Positions 23,494 to 31,229 of a DNA stretch of 64,000 bases are shown one piece after another (the first letter of the stretch is position 1; every line of letters starts with the position of its first letter). The DNA lies in IMG/VR virus record IMGVR_UViG_3300036770_006627, positions 1 to 64,000 of that record, one strand, 5' to 3'. A model generated the notes under the pieces. It worked only from the letters and a program-made list of their open reading frames with translations. It searched no databases and was not told the DNA's origin. Source of the DNA: a virus. Position numbers and translations under genes: made by a program.

Positions 23494-24627
23494 ATGGACG
23501 GGTTTTCCATTCTCGATCCTTTGGCGTGGGACGCGACCGGTTTCAAGCTTCATCCGGCCTATGCCGTTGGAAACGCGGCCGGTTGGCTTTCAAAGACCGG
23601 TGCCGCGGCGACGACCAATCACTATCTCGCCGGGCGGCTGTACGTCTCTAAAAGCGGCTGGCTGTTGCTGTCGGTCCCAAATGCCCTGGTGCGCGGCGTA
23701 TTCGACGCCATGACTGCTCCAGGCGCTGAATTACCACTTGCTGGTGCCCTTAACGTTCCAGACGTAAAGCCAGATTTGCTGAATGCGCACATTTCGGTGA
23801 TGACCGCTGACGAGGTCAGCAAAATTGGCGCGAACAAGATCAACGAGCGCGGGCACAATTTTCACTACGCCCTTGGTCCCGTTAAAGAACTCGCGCCTAA
23901 GAACATCGACGGCATCAGCCGCGTCTGGGCGATTCAAGTCGCCAGCCCAGAGTTGGCCGCTTTGCGTAAGAGCTACGGTTTGTCAGCTCTGCCCAATGGC
24001 GATCATCAGTTCCACATCACGGTGGCTGTCCGACGCGCGAAGGTGCTCGGTAACAACAACGTTAGCAAGTTTGACTCGGCCACCAGCCGGGGCGAGCTGA
24101 AGGCGGCGGCTGAAAAAGTCCTGGACGTCTTGCCCGGCGGCCAGGCGGATCATGTGCCCGATGAGCAGTTTCCACCGGAGGCCTTGGCAGAAGGCAAGAA
24201 GCATGAGCGCGAACACACGAACAATGCAGAAGTCGCCAAAGAAATTGCCAAGGATCACTTGTCCGAAGAACCGGCCTACTACAAAAAAATCCAGCAACTA
24301 GAGAAGGACGGCGGCAGCGTCTACCTCGATCAGGGGCGACAGATGCTTGACCCGCTCGCTATCCAGAAGCCGATTCCTTACGACCCCAGCAAGCCGGTTT
24401 TCGAGAACATCAAGAGCCAGCTCACCGAGGCCAAGCGTCGGGGCGACTTCATCCGCGACAGCGATCGAAATCACAAAATGTGGCGGGCGCAGCTTGACCC
24501 GCGCTATCGGCACCAGCTTGCACTGAAAGCCATTCGCGGCCAGACGGAGCGCCCCAACCTCATTGACCAGGTCATCGCTCGTTACGGCGACGACGTGCTG
24601 GCGCAGTTCTCCCCCGGAAGGAAATAA
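23494..24627 (+). CDS. 2H phosphoesterase-like domain fused to a DUF5661-like domain
   Basis: 377 residues, ATG 23494 with GAGGTAGC upstream. Two H-x-S/T motifs, HIS (99-101) and HIT (174-176), are spaced as in two-histidine (2H) phosphoesterases, which cut or ligate cyclic phosphates of RNA or nucleotide messengers. A DUF5661-like segment follows at ~230-268 ('EHTNNAEVAKEIAKDHLSEEPAYYKKI'), and then a charged helical tail. Phage 2H enzymes include the anti-CBASS nuclease Acb1, so a counter-defence role is possible but unproven. Confidence 0.6.
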   Translation: MDGFSILDPLAWDATGFKLHPAYAVGNAAGWLSKTGAAATTNHYLAGRLYVSKSGWLLLSVPNALVRGVFDAMTAPGAELPLAGALNVPDVKPDLLNAHISVMTADEVSKIGANKINERGHNFHYALGPVKELAPKNIDGISRVWAIQVASPELAALRKSYGLSALPNGDHQFHITVAVRRAKVLGNNNVSKFDSATSRGELKAAAEKVLDVLPGGQADHVPDEQFPPEALAEGKKHEREHTNNAEVAKEIAKDHLSEEPAYYKKIQQLEKDGGSVYLDQGRQMLDPLAIQKPIPYDPSKPVFENIKSQLTEAKRRGDFIRDSDRNHKMWRAQLDPRYRHQLALKAIRGQTERPNLIDQVIARYGDDVLAQFSPGRK

Positions 24628-24629
24628 AC

Positions 24630-24893
24630 ATGCCCTGGTTTCCCTGGAAGCCCAAAAAGCCCGACGAGCCGTCCCCGACGCCGCCAGTCCCAGCGCCCGA
24701 CGACGTGGCGAATCCAGCCCGCGCTGCCTGGCTCAAAGCGTTGTTTTTGCTGCGGCAGATCGACAAACAGAAACTGGGCGTGGCGGTCGTCACTATTCCT
24801 GTGATGGTGTTCTTGGCGTTATCCGGTGTGGTACTTTGGGTCTACGTTCTGTGCCGTAGCGCCTGGAAGTTCATTAAATCTGTTTTTGCGTGA
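24630..24893 (+). CDS. Small single-TM protein with Pro-rich N-terminus
   Basis: 87 residues, starting two bases after the previous stop. Residues 1-30 are Trp/Pro/Lys-rich; a TM helix spans ~50-74 ('LGVAVVTIPVMVFLALSGVVLWVYVL'); the C-terminus is basic. No family recognised. It lies among other small membrane proteins of the lysis/envelope region. Confidence 0.65.
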   Translation: MPWFPWKPKKPDEPSPTPPVPAPDDVANPARAAWLKALFLLRQIDKQKLGVAVVTIPVMVFLALSGVVLWVYVLCRSAWKFIKSVFA

Positions 24894-24899
24894 GCAGCC

Positions 24900-25934
24900 A
24901 TGACGGCAGCCAAAGATATCTATGCGTGGGAGGCGGTCCCTGCGCGGGTGGCCGAGCTGCTGCCTGCGGCGGCTCGGGCACGCGTTGCGCACGAGAAAGC
25001 GGCGCTGGCTGCCGATATTCTTCCGCTGGCCGTCGCGACATGGATGGCCGAGTGCAACACGATTACGCTCTGGACAAAGGCGCCGCTCCCTGAGAAAAAC
25101 GCCGCGATTTACCGAGAGCATCTGGGCGACTATGGTTTCGTGCGCAACTGCCAGGCGCCGAACCTGGAGCGCGAGATTCTTATCAAGCAGGCGGCGCTCC
25201 CTGGCGCAAAGCACGTCTTCGAGCTGGGCAACGCTGCGCTGGGCGGTCCGACACCGCTCTCAAACGGCATTGTTTCGGCGCTGATGCTGGGCGGCCTGGG
25301 TTACGGCACCGGCGCGCTTGCTGAGCGTCTGTTTCCAGAGCGAGCTAGGCGCCGCGGCCGGTTAAGTAAAACACTTGGCCTCCTGGGTGCCGGAACTGGC
25401 TTGGGAGTGGGCGCGCTGAACGCCTACGCCAATGCGCAAGCTCTGAAGCGCCCCTACTTGAAAAGTCTGATAACCAGTAACGACACACCTGTTGTGTATC
25501 CGTTCGAAAAGGAAAGCTACGTCGTCAACTACGGTTTTAATCCAGCTAATCCGATGGTTCCTGACGCCGTGGGCATAAATCAGCCGACAATCTCTGTGCC
25601 GCAGTTCAACACGGCGCTGTGGCGTGACGTGCACAAGGGCATGATTGATCCTTACGGGCCGTTTGGTCAGCACACGCCGCCCCCGCTCGCTGCTGCCGCG
25701 ACGGGATTGATGAGCGGCATTAGCACGGGGTTGCAGTCCCCCATGATTCGCCCGATCGACGTGGTCCGGGGCTTTGCCTCGGCCGGTGTCGGAATGGCGA
25801 CGGCTAACGTCGCCGGGCGGACGCTTTCAGCGCTGGCGGTGCTGCCTCCTGCAACACAACATAAGCTCCAGGATTTGGGTCTTTGGGGCGGGATGATGCA
25901 TGCGGCTATGCCGCCACTTTTCCGCGGGTATTAG
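24900..25934 (+). CDS. Hypothetical membrane-associated virion-type protein
   Basis: 344 residues, ATG 24900. The N-terminal ~100 residues are helical and charged; Gly/Leu-rich hydrophobic segments lie at ~122-145 and ~160-180 and a last one near 255-300. It contains 'IKQAALPG' and 'FEKESYVVNYG', similar to the EKxA-type motifs of other presumed virion proteins here. No enzyme motif. It carries a GATATC element at codons 5-8. Confidence 0.65.
   Translation: MTAAKDIYAWEAVPARVAELLPAAARARVAHEKAALAADILPLAVATWMAECNTITLWTKAPLPEKNAAIYREHLGDYGFVRNCQAPNLEREILIKQAALPGAKHVFELGNAALGGPTPLSNGIVSALMLGGLGYGTGALAERLFPERARRRGRLSKTLGLLGAGTGLGVGALNAYANAQALKRPYLKSLITSNDTPVVYPFEKESYVVNYGFNPANPMVPDAVGINQPTISVPQFNTALWRDVHKGMIDPYGPFGQHTPPPLAAAATGLMSGISTGLQSPMIRPIDVVRGFASAGVGMATANVAGRTLSALAVLPPATQHKLQDLGLWGGMMHAAMPPLFRGY
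24912..24923. repeat. GATATC palindrome, exact copy (AAAGATATCTAT), coding frame 0
   Basis: Codons 5-8 (K-D-I-Y) of the gene starting 24900, 12 bases after its start codon. Confidence 0.75.
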
Positions 25935-25997
25935 CCTTGCGCGACCCCCGGACCGATGGCAGAATAGCCCGGCCACGTAACTAGGAGAAAATTAAAC

Positions 25998-26363
25998 ATG
26001 GCGACAAAGAAGCCGATTGCGTCGATTCGCGAAGAGCTGCGCGAGTTGGGACAGGCTGCCGACGAGGTGGCGCCCGCTGGTTCCGATTGGTTCACCCCTG
26101 AGTTTTGGACGATGGTCGTCTCGGCCGTCACAAATCTCATCGCGGTGGGCGTGGTGCTGGGTTGGATTAGCGCCAGTGATGCCGAGACGGTTAGCCGAAG
26201 CCTTGCTGCGTTGATCGGCGCGGCGCAGGTGATCATTGTGAATGCGGCGCTCGTCTGGAAGTACATCTCGGCACGCGTTGCCGTGAAAGAAGCCATGATC
26301 GACGCGCGGTACCGGTATATGGAAGCGATCGCAGTTGAGCGCATTCGCGCCGAGAAAGAATGA
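25998..26363 (+). CDS. Holin-like protein (two TM segments)
   Basis: 121 residues from ATG 25998 with TAGGAG 13 bases upstream. Two hydrophobic helices (~35-57 and ~67-88) joined by a short polar turn 'SASDAETVSR', with a charged N-terminus and a basic C-terminal helix, are typical of class II-like phage holins. It is the second holin candidate in this region; one may act as antiholin. No signal peptide. Confidence 0.62.
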   Translation: MATKKPIASIREELRELGQAADEVAPAGSDWFTPEFWTMVVSAVTNLIAVGVVLGWISASDAETVSRSLAALIGAAQVIIVNAALVWKYISARVAVKEAMIDARYRYMEAIAVERIRAEKE

Positions 26364-26364
26364 A

Positions 26365-26778
26365 ATGACGCCCGAAGCTCTCCAGGAGCGGATCGAGAAC
26401 TCCCCGGCGCTCACGCGGCTTCGAAACCGACTTCAAGATGAAATCGCGTTTCGTGCTCCGCAGGGCTACGCGTTCAATCCGCTCCTGGTGATCTCGGTCA
26501 TTTCAATTATCGTGCAGGTCATAATCCACTGCCGCGAAAAGCGCCCGTCCAACGAAATTCGCTTGGACATGCGCGACTTGCGCAACATTGGCCCAATCCG
26601 CAGCGTACGGTTGCGGCGCAAGCTCAATGAGCTGTGGCGCAACAACTGCCCAATAGAACTGTTACAATCAGAGAATCCGCTCGTGGAGGCCGTTTACGAT
26701 CTCAGCGACGAAGCCGACGACGAAACCGTCGACGAGCTGTTGTGGCTGGGAGAAATGTATAAGCCGCCCGGCGACTAA
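26365..26778 (+). CDS. Membrane protein with acidic C-terminus
   Basis: 137 residues from ATG 26365, one base after the holin-like gene's stop. One TM helix at ~42-60 ('FNPLLVISVISIIVQVIIHC') is followed by a basic region and an acidic tail ('DLSDEADDETVDELLWLGEMY'). No family recognised. Tight coupling to the holin-like gene suggests a partner in envelope disruption. Confidence 0.62.
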   Translation: MTPEALQERIENSPALTRLRNRLQDEIAFRAPQGYAFNPLLVISVISIIVQVIIHCREKRPSNEIRLDMRDLRNIGPIRSVRLRRKLNELWRNNCPIELLQSENPLVEAVYDLSDEADDETVDELLWLGEMYKPPGD

Positions 26779-26807
26779 CCGCATTTCTCGCAGGGACGCG
26801 ACTTATC

Positions 26808-27617
26808 ATGGCAAGGATGCCATCAAATCACGTTCTGCCGACCGAAGAGATCCTTCGAAAACTATTCGCGTTCGGATACTTCGGTACTAAAACCTGGGCA
26901 AAGGTTCGGCAGATTAAAGGCGCGGAATTGACGCGCGCCATTCGCGAGTACCAGCGTTTTCACGGGCTGGATCCGGATGGCCGCGTCGACGAAACCACGG
27001 CGCATGTGCTTGAACGTCGTCGTTGCGGCCTGCCCGATTTCAACTTTTCGGCAGGCGACACGGAGTGCAAGTGGCCGCACAAGGCGATCACTTACCATCC
27101 CGACATTGTGCTGCCCGGCATCACGACGGCTCAGGCTAAGCAGGCGTTTGATATTGCGTTCAGCCAGTGGGCGCGCGTGTGCAACATCGAGCCCGAGCCC
27201 GTCGAGGATCCAACGAAAGCCAATATTTTGGCGCGATCGGGAAAAGGGCAGAAGCACGGCCTGGATAGCAAGGGCGGCACGCTTGCCTGGAGCGAGCTGC
27301 CCTGCGGCGTACATGAGGGCATTCAGCTTGACCAGATGTACGACGAAGCTGAGCACTGGAACTTCAATATGGCTGTGGCTGTGATTTGCCACGAGCTTGG
27401 TCATGCGTTGGGTCTGCCGCACCTGGCCAACGGCAACCTTATGGCCCCTTACTACGACCCGAACGTTACTGAACCACAGGACGGCGATGTCCGCGAGATT
27501 CAGGAGCTGTACGGCAAACGTAAGGTGCCGTATTCCAAGTTCAAAGACACTTCAGTTGAGCTGGGCGGCACCATTGTGATCAACGGAAAGCCGTACATCC
27601 TCGTACCCAAGAATTGA
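26808..27617 (+). CDS. Matrixin-type metalloprotease with peptidoglycan-binding domain
   Basis: 269 residues, ATG 26808. Residues ~10-65 form a PGBD-type fold ('LRKLFAFGYFG...LTRAIREYQRFHGLDPDGRVDETTA'). 'RRCGLPDF' (Cys73) matches the cysteine switch of matrix metalloprotease propeptides, and HELGHALGLPH (195-205) is the full HExxHxxGxxH zinc site, with a Met-turn 'NGNLMAP' after it. By family it is a zinc endopeptidase kept latent by Cys73 until cleavage or displacement. No signal peptide. Perhaps an endolysin-like or virion protease. The architecture is secure; the target is unknown. Confidence 0.88.
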   Translation: MARMPSNHVLPTEEILRKLFAFGYFGTKTWAKVRQIKGAELTRAIREYQRFHGLDPDGRVDETTAHVLERRRCGLPDFNFSAGDTECKWPHKAITYHPDIVLPGITTAQAKQAFDIAFSQWARVCNIEPEPVEDPTKANILARSGKGQKHGLDSKGGTLAWSELPCGVHEGIQLDQMYDEAEHWNFNMAVAVICHELGHALGLPHLANGNLMAPYYDPNVTEPQDGDVREIQELYGKRKVPYSKFKDTSVELGGTIVINGKPYILVPKN

Positions 27618-27667
27618 GTTTTTGCTAGACTCTGTCAGTTTCTGACAGTTTTGCGCATGGAGGTCCC
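27618..27667 (+). promoter_or_regulatory. Possible promoter/operator in the 50-base gap
   Basis: An extended -10 TGCTAGACT (27623-27631) overlaps the motif GCTAGACTCT also seen at 10888-10897. Directly after it lies the inverted repeat CTGTCAG-TTT-CTGACAG followed by TTTT, which may be an operator at the start site or a weak terminator for the metalloprotease gene. Confidence 0.35.
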
Positions 27668-27961
27668 ATGACTACGTTTCAGCTTCTTGCTTTGCTTCTC
27701 TTTGCCGGTGTAGTCCTCGCAGCTTACGGCAAAGATATCTATGCCCGGCTGAAGGCCAGGCTGCCCAAATTGCCGCGGCCGGTGGTCAATCCCGTCGCGC
27801 CTGACGCGCCGCCGGTCACGGGCGATCTGCTCGTCGACGACCTGCTCGATGTTTCCGAGCTTCGGGACCGGTTTGCCGCTGAGGGCTGTGAAGAGGGCGT
27901 CGAGGCGTGCTCGCTCTTGCTCAAAATCCTGATCGACCACAAACATCCGCACGCGGGGTGA
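27668..27961 (+). CDS. Small N-terminally anchored protein
   Basis: 97 residues, ATG 27668 with ATGGAGG upstream. A TM or signal segment spans residues ~4-20 ('FQLLALLLFAGVVLAAYG'), then a Pro-rich linker and an acidic C-terminal helix with two Cys. No family recognised. It contains a GATATC element at codons 22-25. Likely envelope-associated. Confidence 0.65.
   Translation: MTTFQLLALLLFAGVVLAAYGKDIYARLKARLPKLPRPVVNPVAPDAPPVTGDLLVDDLLDVSELRDRFAAEGCEEGVEACSLLLKILIDHKHPHAG
27731..27742. repeat. GATATC palindrome, exact copy (AAAGATATCTAT), coding frame 0
   Basis: Extended symmetry GGCAAAGATATCTATGCC with a single mismatched pair. Encodes G-K-D-I-Y-A. Confidence 0.75.
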
Positions 27962-27966
27962 GTACC

Positions 27967-28464
27967 ATGAAAAAGCTGATCTGGCCTGCTGGGCTGCTGC
28001 TTGCTTTTGCCCTGCTATTTCCTAACGGCATTTCTCTCAAACTGCCGACTGGTCCAGTTACGCCTGTCACTCCAGTTACTCCGGTACCGCCGGAACCAGC
28101 TGTAGTGACAGACGCGAAGATCGTCGAGCTGCTCGCCAATGCGTCGCCCGCGGACAAGGCGCGCGTTCGCGGCGTCTACACAGCTATGGTGGTCGTGCTC
28201 GAGCGCGACGCAAAGACGCGACTCATCAAGACGACTGAGCAGCTAGCGCTGTGGCAGGCCAACACGCTCAAGAATGCCATCGACCCTGAGATGCGTGGCA
28301 AGTATTCCGGACTCGACGCGGCGATCGAGGCCGTGTTTGACGCAAAACTTCGTGAACTAGATCCCGAAGGAAAGCGCGATCCGAAAGACGTACAGTCTGT
28401 CGACGACGCCGTACGCGCAAAGCTTGTCGAGGCCTGCACGCTGATCGCAAACTCGGCGCGCTGA
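27967..28464 (+). CDS. Membrane-anchored or secreted hypothetical protein
   Basis: 165 residues from ATG 27967. Residues 1-22 form a signal/anchor helix ('KKLIWPAGLLLAFALLF'), followed by a 'TPVTPVTPVPPEP' linker and a helical domain of ~125 residues rich in Lys, Asp and Ala. No motif recognised. It sits between the metalloprotease and the papain-like protease and could be a periplasmic partner. Confidence 0.65.
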   Translation: MKKLIWPAGLLLAFALLFPNGISLKLPTGPVTPVTPVTPVPPEPAVVTDAKIVELLANASPADKARVRGVYTAMVVVLERDAKTRLIKTTEQLALWQANTLKNAIDPEMRGKYSGLDAAIEAVFDAKLRELDPEGKRDPKDVQSVDDAVRAKLVEACTLIANSAR

Positions 28465-28498
28465 CATACGTCGTTCGCAATTCGGAAACGAGGTAGCC

Positions 28499-29524
28499 AT
28501 GGACGGCGAAGTATTTTTTGAATCGGTGTTTGACGTACAGAAAGCGTACGAAGACGGTTTTGTCGGCGCGATGTGCGATCCCGAGCGCGCCGACATGCTC
28601 AAGGCCGCTATTGCCGAAGCGGGCGGACTTCCCGAGGGCGCGATGGCCTGCTCGGCTTATGGGCTCGAGGAAACCGGCAAGGGAAAGCTCAGCGCGCCAT
28701 TTCTGGACGTGTTTTCGCTTTATCCAGATTGCCTCCCTGGCGGCGCTCAAGGACGCGGCGACTGTGTTTCATGGTCAACCCGGAACGCCGGGCTGATCAC
28801 GATGTGCACCGACATTACTAGCGGACTGGCCGACGAGGAGACTGGTAACGTCGAAGGCGCGCCGGAGATCTCCGACAAGGCCCGACTCAACGGCGTGCTC
28901 AGCACTGAAGCGATTTACAATTGGCGTCGTCATGGCGGAGACGGTTGGTTTTGCTCCGACGCTGCGCGAGTGGTGATGAAAGAATCGGGGCTCTGGCTGC
29001 GCAAAGCCTACCCTGAAATTAACGTCGACTTTGAGCAGTACTCATCGCGCGCCGCCGGTATTTACGGCAGCAAGACGCCGCCTAAATCGTGGCTCGAGAT
29101 CGGGCAGCAGCACCTGATTCGGTCGACTACAGTCCTGAATAGTTATGAAGAAGTTCGGGACATGCTCGCGAACGGTTACGGCATCAGCTCGTGCGGCGGC
29201 GAGTCTTTTTCGGCGGAGCGCGACGCGAACGGCGTATCGAAACGCACCGCCAAAGGCTGGGCGCACGCTATGGCCTATATTGCGGCAGATGATCGGCCAG
29301 AAATTATCGACGTTTACAAAGAACCCTTGATTTGCGTGGCCAACAGTTGGGGAAATTGGAATGACGGTTCGCGCAAGATCATGGACACGAACTTGCTTAT
29401 TCCGATTGGCGCTTTTTGGGCGCGCTGGAGCGACCTCAAGAACCGCGACGCGATCGCCTTCTCCAGCTTTAACGGCTGGAAGCGTAAAGCGCTTAAAAAT
29501 TGGGGCGCGCTAGGAAACATTTAA
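28499..29524 (+). CDS. Papain-like (C1-type) cysteine protease
   Basis: 341 residues, ATG 28499 with GAGGTAGCC upstream. 'GAQGRGDCVSWSTRNAG' places the catalytic Cys at 89 with the oxyanion Gln before it, 'GWAHAMAYIA' gives His256 and 'VANSWGNWNDG' gives Asn282: the complete C1A triad in the usual order. No signal peptide. Papain-fold enzymes are rare in phages; this may process virion proteins or attack host envelope proteins. It is the second protease in 2.7 kb. Family secure; target unknown. Confidence 0.85.
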   Translation: MDGEVFFESVFDVQKAYEDGFVGAMCDPERADMLKAAIAEAGGLPEGAMACSAYGLEETGKGKLSAPFLDVFSLYPDCLPGGAQGRGDCVSWSTRNAGLITMCTDITSGLADEETGNVEGAPEISDKARLNGVLSTEAIYNWRRHGGDGWFCSDAARVVMKESGLWLRKAYPEINVDFEQYSSRAAGIYGSKTPPKSWLEIGQQHLIRSTTVLNSYEEVRDMLANGYGISSCGGESFSAERDANGVSKRTAKGWAHAMAYIAADDRPEIIDVYKEPLICVANSWGNWNDGSRKIMDTNLLIPIGAFWARWSDLKNRDAIAFSSFNGWKRKALKNWGALGNI

Positions 29525-29547
29525 CTTGGCACGTGGGAGGCGTTAAC

Positions 29548-30018
29548 ATGAACGGCTGGCTTTACACACTGCTGTTTTTGCCGGTGTTGCCATATGCCGA
29601 ACCAGCGCCAGCTTCGGACTATATCGGCATGGTCGCTGCAGAGGCTGCTTATGCTGCTCTGCTTCCTGACACCGCCCGGCCCGACAAACCGCAGCCGCAA
29701 CCCGTCGACCCGAATTGCCCGACCTGCAAGGGTACCGGCAAAGTACGGTCAGGCGACGGGCACGAATGGACGAAATGCCCCACGTGCCAGCCGTTAACCG
29801 CGCCGGGCGAGTTGCCTAGAGCGAAAGTAACTTTGCCGCCGGGTCCGTTCGCTAAACCGCAGCAGACCTCTGCTGTTCCGGCGCCAGTTGCTGCGCCTCC
29901 GGCGCCTTGCGTAACTGGAACGTGCCCAGTAGAAAAAGCGGCGCCTGCGGCGCCGCTCTCTGGCTTTCCGGTTGTTCCGGTGCCGGTATCGCCGCGCCGC
30001 ATCTTTCGGAGGCGGTAA
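29548..30018 (+). CDS. Secreted/anchored protein with DnaJ-type CxxC zinc pair
   Basis: 156 residues from ATG 29548 (GGGAGG upstream). A signal-like N-terminus ('WLYTLLFLPVLPYAEPAPA') precedes 'CPTCKGTGKVRSGDGHEWTKCPTC', one CxxCxGxG unit plus CxxC as in DnaJ zinc fingers, followed by a long Pro/Ala-rich disordered tail. It could be a small redox or chaperone-like envelope protein. The function is unknown. Confidence 0.65.
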   Translation: MNGWLYTLLFLPVLPYAEPAPASDYIGMVAAEAAYAALLPDTARPDKPQPQPVDPNCPTCKGTGKVRSGDGHEWTKCPTCQPLTAPGELPRAKVTLPPGPFAKPQQTSAVPAPVAAPPAPCVTGTCPVEKAAPAAPLSGFPVVPVPVSPRRIFRRR

Positions 30019-30021
30019 TTC

Positions 30022-30510
30022 ATGCCCGGCGAAAACACGGTCGGCAAGTGCTACTCCTGGCGTGATTTGAAGTTTTACGCCAAAAACGGCTACATCTGCC
30101 TCCACGACGAGGAAGACGGGTCGTTCGTTGTGCTGACGCGCAAAGAGTTTCTCCAGCGCGCTTTAGCGCTTTCGGACGAAGCGAAACGCCTGCGGCAGCA
30201 GGCTGTTCAAAACCCAGGAAAAACTTGGATTTTGGCTGATCGTTTGGAGTTACAGCAGGCAATTGAGAACATGGTGGAATGTTGCAAGGAGGCGAAAGAG
30301 CAGGGCGACCGAAGTGATCCTGAAGTTGCTGAGTGGTTTGCCAGACACCGACCGCACAAGCGCGGGCGGGTGTCAATGGCAGGCGCGGCCAACTTTAACA
30401 CTGCGCTGCCGGGCGTTTTGCCGCTAGGCAAGGACACCGGCAAGCACGTCACGCCCGACTTCTCTCTCGGCGCCAAGCCCAAAAAACTGATTCTGCCAGG
30501 AGAGTTTTGA
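30022..30510 (+). CDS. Hypothetical soluble protein
   Basis: 162 residues, starting 3 bases after the previous stop, with GGAGG upstream. 'WRDLKFYAKNGYICLHDEEDGSFVVLTRKEFLQRALAL' opens it and a charged helix 'ADRLELQQAIENMVECCKEAKEQ' follows; the C-terminus is Gly/Pro-rich. No family recognised. The stop overlaps the next ATG. Confidence 0.65.
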   Translation: MPGENTVGKCYSWRDLKFYAKNGYICLHDEEDGSFVVLTRKEFLQRALALSDEAKRLRQQAVQNPGKTWILADRLELQQAIENMVECCKEAKEQGDRSDPEVAEWFARHRPHKRGRVSMAGAANFNTALPGVLPLGKDTGKHVTPDFSLGAKPKKLILPGEF

Positions 30511-30854
30511 TGGATGCCGCCCAGCTGTTCAAACTTGGTTTTCTTACTCGCTGCGCTGAAGAAGGCCTGACCGGCGAAGATCTGGCCGCGCGCCTGAGCC
30601 GTGTTGCCGAATTCAACGAGAAAACCGCAGGTGTCGTGGGCGACATCGCAACTGCCGCGGGCGGCATCGTCGGGCTGCCCGTAGCCGCCTCGCTTTTAGG
30701 CGGTGGCGCACTTGGTTATGGCGCCGCTAAACTAACCGCGCCCAAGCTCGATGAAGACGAGATGAAAAACGAGGAGCTGATCAACACCTACAAGGTGATG
30801 GCGGCCCGGGCGAAGGCGCGGCGGAAACTGCGGGAGTACCGTACTGCCCGCTAA
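30510..30854 (+). CDS. Small virion-type protein with glycine-rich hydrophobic core
   Basis: 114 residues from ATG 30510 (TGATG overlap; GGAGAG upstream). The N-terminal helix 'AAQLFKLGFLTRCAEEGLTGEDLAARL' is followed by 'FNEKTAGVVGDIATAAGGIVGLPVAASLLGGGALGYGAAKL', a Gly/Ala membrane-like stretch, and a basic C-terminal helix. The layout resembles the presumed virion proteins at 6-10 kb. Confidence 0.65.
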   Translation: MDAAQLFKLGFLTRCAEEGLTGEDLAARLSRVAEFNEKTAGVVGDIATAAGGIVGLPVAASLLGGGALGYGAAKLTAPKLDEDEMKNEELINTYKVMAARAKARRKLREYRTAR

Positions 30855-30872
30855 AACTGAAGGAGCAGTGCG

Positions 30873-31229
30873 ATGAGTTTGCGCAAGTTTCACGCAGAAA
30901 TGGGCGGCCCGCAGCACAGCGGAGAGCGCCTGAGCTGGCCGGGCACGCTGGACGGCTTTCCCGTCATCGGCCCGCAGAGCGCGACGGCCAATCTCAAACA
31001 GGATGAGCTGGAAAACCTCGAGCTGCGCTACGACTACCGCTCGAAGATGTTCCTACTCTGGGAACCCGAGGCAAAAGCCGAGTTTGACGACATAAATGAT
31101 AAGATAGTGAACGGTTGGTATCGCCTGCTGAAGCGGGCAGACGTCTATGACGAAGAAAACAAGCACTACCGCGTATGGCTGGAATGGGCCCAGGTTTACG
31201 GGATGATTCCGCCGAAGGCAACGTCATGA
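30873..31229 (+). CDS. Hypothetical protein upstream of the RNA polymerase block
   Basis: 118 residues, ATG 30873 with GAAGGAG upstream. Aromatic and charged, with 'LENLELRYDYRSKMFLLWEPEAKAEFDDINDKIVNGWYRLLKRADVYDEENKHYRVW'. No signal peptide, TM or known motif. The stop overlaps the next gene's ATG (ATGA). Confidence 0.65.
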   Translation: MSLRKFHAEMGGPQHSGERLSWPGTLDGFPVIGPQSATANLKQDELENLELRYDYRSKMFLLWEPEAKAEFDDINDKIVNGWYRLLKRADVYDEENKHYRVWLEWAQVYGMIPPKATS

